64,000 nt of DNA from Nocardia sp. NBC_00508 (GTDB lineage: Bacteria; Actinomycetota; Actinomycetes; Mycobacteriales; Mycobacteriaceae), in the NCBI RefSeq assembly GCF_036346875.1, contig NZ_CP107852.1, forward strand, positions 2,604,001-2,668,000, written 5' to 3'. The notes below the pieces were generated by a model that saw only the letters and a list, made by a program, of their open reading frames with translations, ran no database searches and was not told the origin of the DNA. Shown in pieces: positions 62,537 to 64,000 of the stretch. The position numbers were made by a program, and so were the translations under genes. The number at the start of each line of letters is the position of its first letter. Position 1 is the first letter of the stretch.

Positions 62537-63478
62537 TCAGACAGAGCACGGTAGAGGCCGGGTGTCGCCGGAGAGTGCCGACAGAACGGCCGCGGCGGCG
62601 CGCGGGTCGGCAAGCAATCCGCTGTGGTTCGCGATGTTGCCGGGGCAGCCGTCCTGGAGCCAGACGTTGCGGTCGCCTTCGGCGGGAGCGGCGAGCAGGG
62701 CGGTGTCCTGCGGGGTGATCACTTCGTCGGCGCGGGAGGCGATGGCCGTATACCGGAGACCGGACACGGTCTCGCCTCCCGCGTTCAGCCGGTTCAACAG
62801 CGGTGATCCGACCACCTGCTGCTGTCCCGGAGTTCCGTAGACCTGGGCGGCGATCTGCGCGTTGCCCAGGCCGAGCGAAGCCAGGTCCGGGTAGCTGCCG
62901 CGCAACCCGGCCCAGGTCGAACCGCGATACGGCGTTCCCATGGTCACTACCTGCGACACCGCGTCCGCGCCGCGGGCCCGCAGGTACTGCCGAATCACGG
63001 TGCCGCCGGTGGAGTGCCCGACCAGCGCCACGCGACTCGCCCCGGTCGCGTTCCGTACCGCTTCCACGACATCGGCGAGTTCCACGGCCATCCGGTCGAT
63101 GTCGGCCACGCCGTAGACCACGCGCCCGAGCAGCGCGGCGCCGATCGGCCCGGCTCCGGTCGAGCTGGAACCGGTCTGGCCGCTCACCGCGTCGACAACG
63201 CCCGGCGCCGCACCGAGATTCGCGGCGAACACACAGTGCCCCTCGGCGCGCAGCGCGGGCGCGAGCAACGGAAAGCTGCGGGCGGTATCGGTGCCCGACC
63301 CGTGCAGGAGCACCACCGGCTCGGACCGCGCCTGGGTGGGCCTGCAGGACCAATCGTTGGCACCGTCCAGCGTTGGCATCTGCGGCACGGCGACCGCGTT
63401 CGGTAGGTGCAGCAGCGCCGTCCAGGCGGCGACGGCCAGCAGAGCGGCGATCCGCGCGGCGTGCGAGCGAAGAGTCAT
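62537..63478 (-). CDS. secreted triacylglycerol lipase/esterase (alpha/beta hydrolase)
   Basis: 313 residues from ATG 63478. An N-terminal signal peptide (hydrophobic AALLAVAAWTALLHL, cleavage near NAVAVP) precedes a lipase fold: PVVLLHGSGTDTARSF, nucleophile elbow VALVGHSTGGTVIRQYL, TMGTPYRGSTW and a late NIANHSGLLADP with the probable catalytic His. Resembles extracellular class 2-type lipases of actinomycetes. Lies next to the mycolyltransferase gene in the same direction. Confidence 0.88.
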   Translation of the reverse strand: MTLRSHAARIAALLAVAAWTALLHLPNAVAVPQMPTLDGANDWSCRPTQARSEPVVLLHGSGTDTARSFPLLAPALRAEGHCVFAANLGAAPGVVDAVSGQTGSSSTGAGPIGAALLGRVVYGVADIDRMAVELADVVEAVRNATGASRVALVGHSTGGTVIRQYLRARGADAVSQVVTMGTPYRGSTWAGLRGSYPDLASLGLGNAQIAAQVYGTPGQQQVVGSPLLNRLNAGGETVSGLRYTAIASRADEVITPQDTALLAAPAEGDRNVWLQDGCPGNIANHSGLLADPRAAAAVLSALSGDTRPLPCSV

Positions 63479-63494
63479 CTCGAAGTCCCGCGGA

Positions 63495-64000
63495 TCAAAT
63501 GCCCAATGGGGCGGCCAGCGTCGGCCAGGAGTCCTTCAGCGCGTCTTCCCAGTAGCCCCAGGTATGGGTGCCCTCCGACCGGAAGTTGTAGCGCGCCGGA
63601 ATTCCCAGACTGTCCAGCCGGACCTTCATGTTGTGCGAGCAATAATTGGCGCCCGCCTCGATGATCCCGCCGAGCACGATCTGATTCGAGAAACCCCATG
63701 CGCCGGGCAGCGAATACTTCCCGCCGTAAACGTCGTAGACACCGGGAAGCCCATTTCCGCTGGCGATGTAGATCGACTTTCCGCGCAGCCCTTCCGCCTG
63801 CACGTAGGGATCGTTGGCCCGCCACTGCGGGTCGCCCGCGGGCCCCCACATGTTGTCCATCTCCGCCCAGCCCCATTCCTCGACGGTGAGCCGGATGAAC
63901 TCCCGGCCCACCGGGTCGCTGGTCTGCGCGCAACCGCTGTAGGCAGCGACGCTGGAGAACAGGTCGCCGGTGGTCGCGGCGAGCGCGAGCGTCGTGGTCG
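63495..64000 (-). CDS. antigen 85-type esterase/mycolyltransferase, partial (N-terminus beyond window)
   Basis: The open frame enters from the right edge (TTLALAATTGDLFSSVAAYS) and ends at 63495, giving the C-terminal 167 residues or so. Segments SIYIASGNGLPGVYDVYGG, GGIIEAGANYCSHNMKVRL and a late TEGTHTWGYW-like SEGTHTWGYWEDALKDSWP match the antigen 85/esterase D family, with the His of GTHTW the likely catalytic one. The nucleophile lies outside the window. These secreted enzymes transfer mycolic acids to trehalose and arabinogalactan, supporting a mycolic-acid-containing host. Confidence 0.88.
   Translation of the reverse strand, partial: TTTLALAATTGDLFSSVAAYSGCAQTSDPVGREFIRLTVEEWGWAEMDNMWGPAGDPQWRANDPYVQAEGLRGKSIYIASGNGLPGVYDVYGGKYSLPGAWGFSNQIVLGGIIEAGANYCSHNMKVRLDSLGIPARYNFRSEGTHTWGYWEDALKDSWPTLAAPLGI

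Overview
The window is high-GC actinobacterial DNA, most likely from Nocardia or a close mycolic-acid-containing relative. The evidence is a mycobactin/nocobactin-type siderophore locus, IdeR/DtxR-type iron boxes, an antigen-85-type mycolyltransferase at the right edge, an MTB12-like secreted protein, and translationally coupled genes typical of the order. No tRNA, rRNA, CRISPR array or insertion sequence was recognised.

Layout. The right end (56000-61249, minus strand) is the complete S10 ribosomal protein operon: rpsJ-rplC-rplD-rplW-rplB-rpsS-rplV-rpsC-rplP-rpmC-rpsQ. It closes with a 16-bp-stem hairpin. The left edge (1-312, minus strand) is the 5' part of rplN, the first gene of the spc operon, which in many bacteria directly follows rpsQ. 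About 55.7 kb of unrelated genes therefore lie between rpsQ and rplN.

The left flank (about 0.6-8 kb) carries an M13 metallopeptidase lipoprotein, an AbiEi/DUF559-like protein, a divergent TetR/cupin pair with a clear palindromic operator, a SnoaL-like protein and two tandem paralogous seven-helix membrane proteins.

The siderophore locus runs from about 8.1 to 41.5 kb. It encodes an MbtK-like N-acyltransferase preceded by a truncated carrier-domain protein; MbtN/MbtM/MbtL-like enzymes that prepare the lipid; an MbtB-like carrier-cyclization-adenylation-carrier NRPS; a serine-hydroxymethyltransferase homologue; a degenerate stand-alone adenylation domain; a siderophore-binding lipoprotein; an NRPS with the unusual order C-A-PCP-C-PCP; an MbtF-like C-A-PCP-E NRPS; MbtD-like AT-KR-ACP and MbtC-like KS polyketide proteins; a type II thioesterase; an MbtG-like lysine N-hydroxylase; an MTB12-like secreted protein; a siderophore-interacting (ferric reductase) protein; and an IrtA/IrtB-like ABC pair. 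Eight iron-box-like palindromes precede the transcription units. The expected product is a lipidated aryl-oxazoline bis-hydroxamate siderophore. Salicylate synthase, salicyl-AMP ligase and MbtH were not found here and would have to be encoded elsewhere. The SHMT homologue beside a cyclization-domain NRPS suggests an alpha-methylserine-derived methyl-oxazoline.

The right flank (41.5-56 kb) carries a PPOX-fold protein, a glycolipid-binding-domain protein, an RluA pseudouridine synthase, a CPBP membrane protease, a large repeat-rich membrane protein with a C-terminal HTH, an EXLDI-like/MMPL operon divergent from a TetR regulator, two NAD-dependent SDR proteins and a VapBC toxin-antitoxin pair next to the S10 terminator. 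Beyond the S10 operon are a hotdog-fold protein, a secreted lipase and the partial mycolyltransferase.
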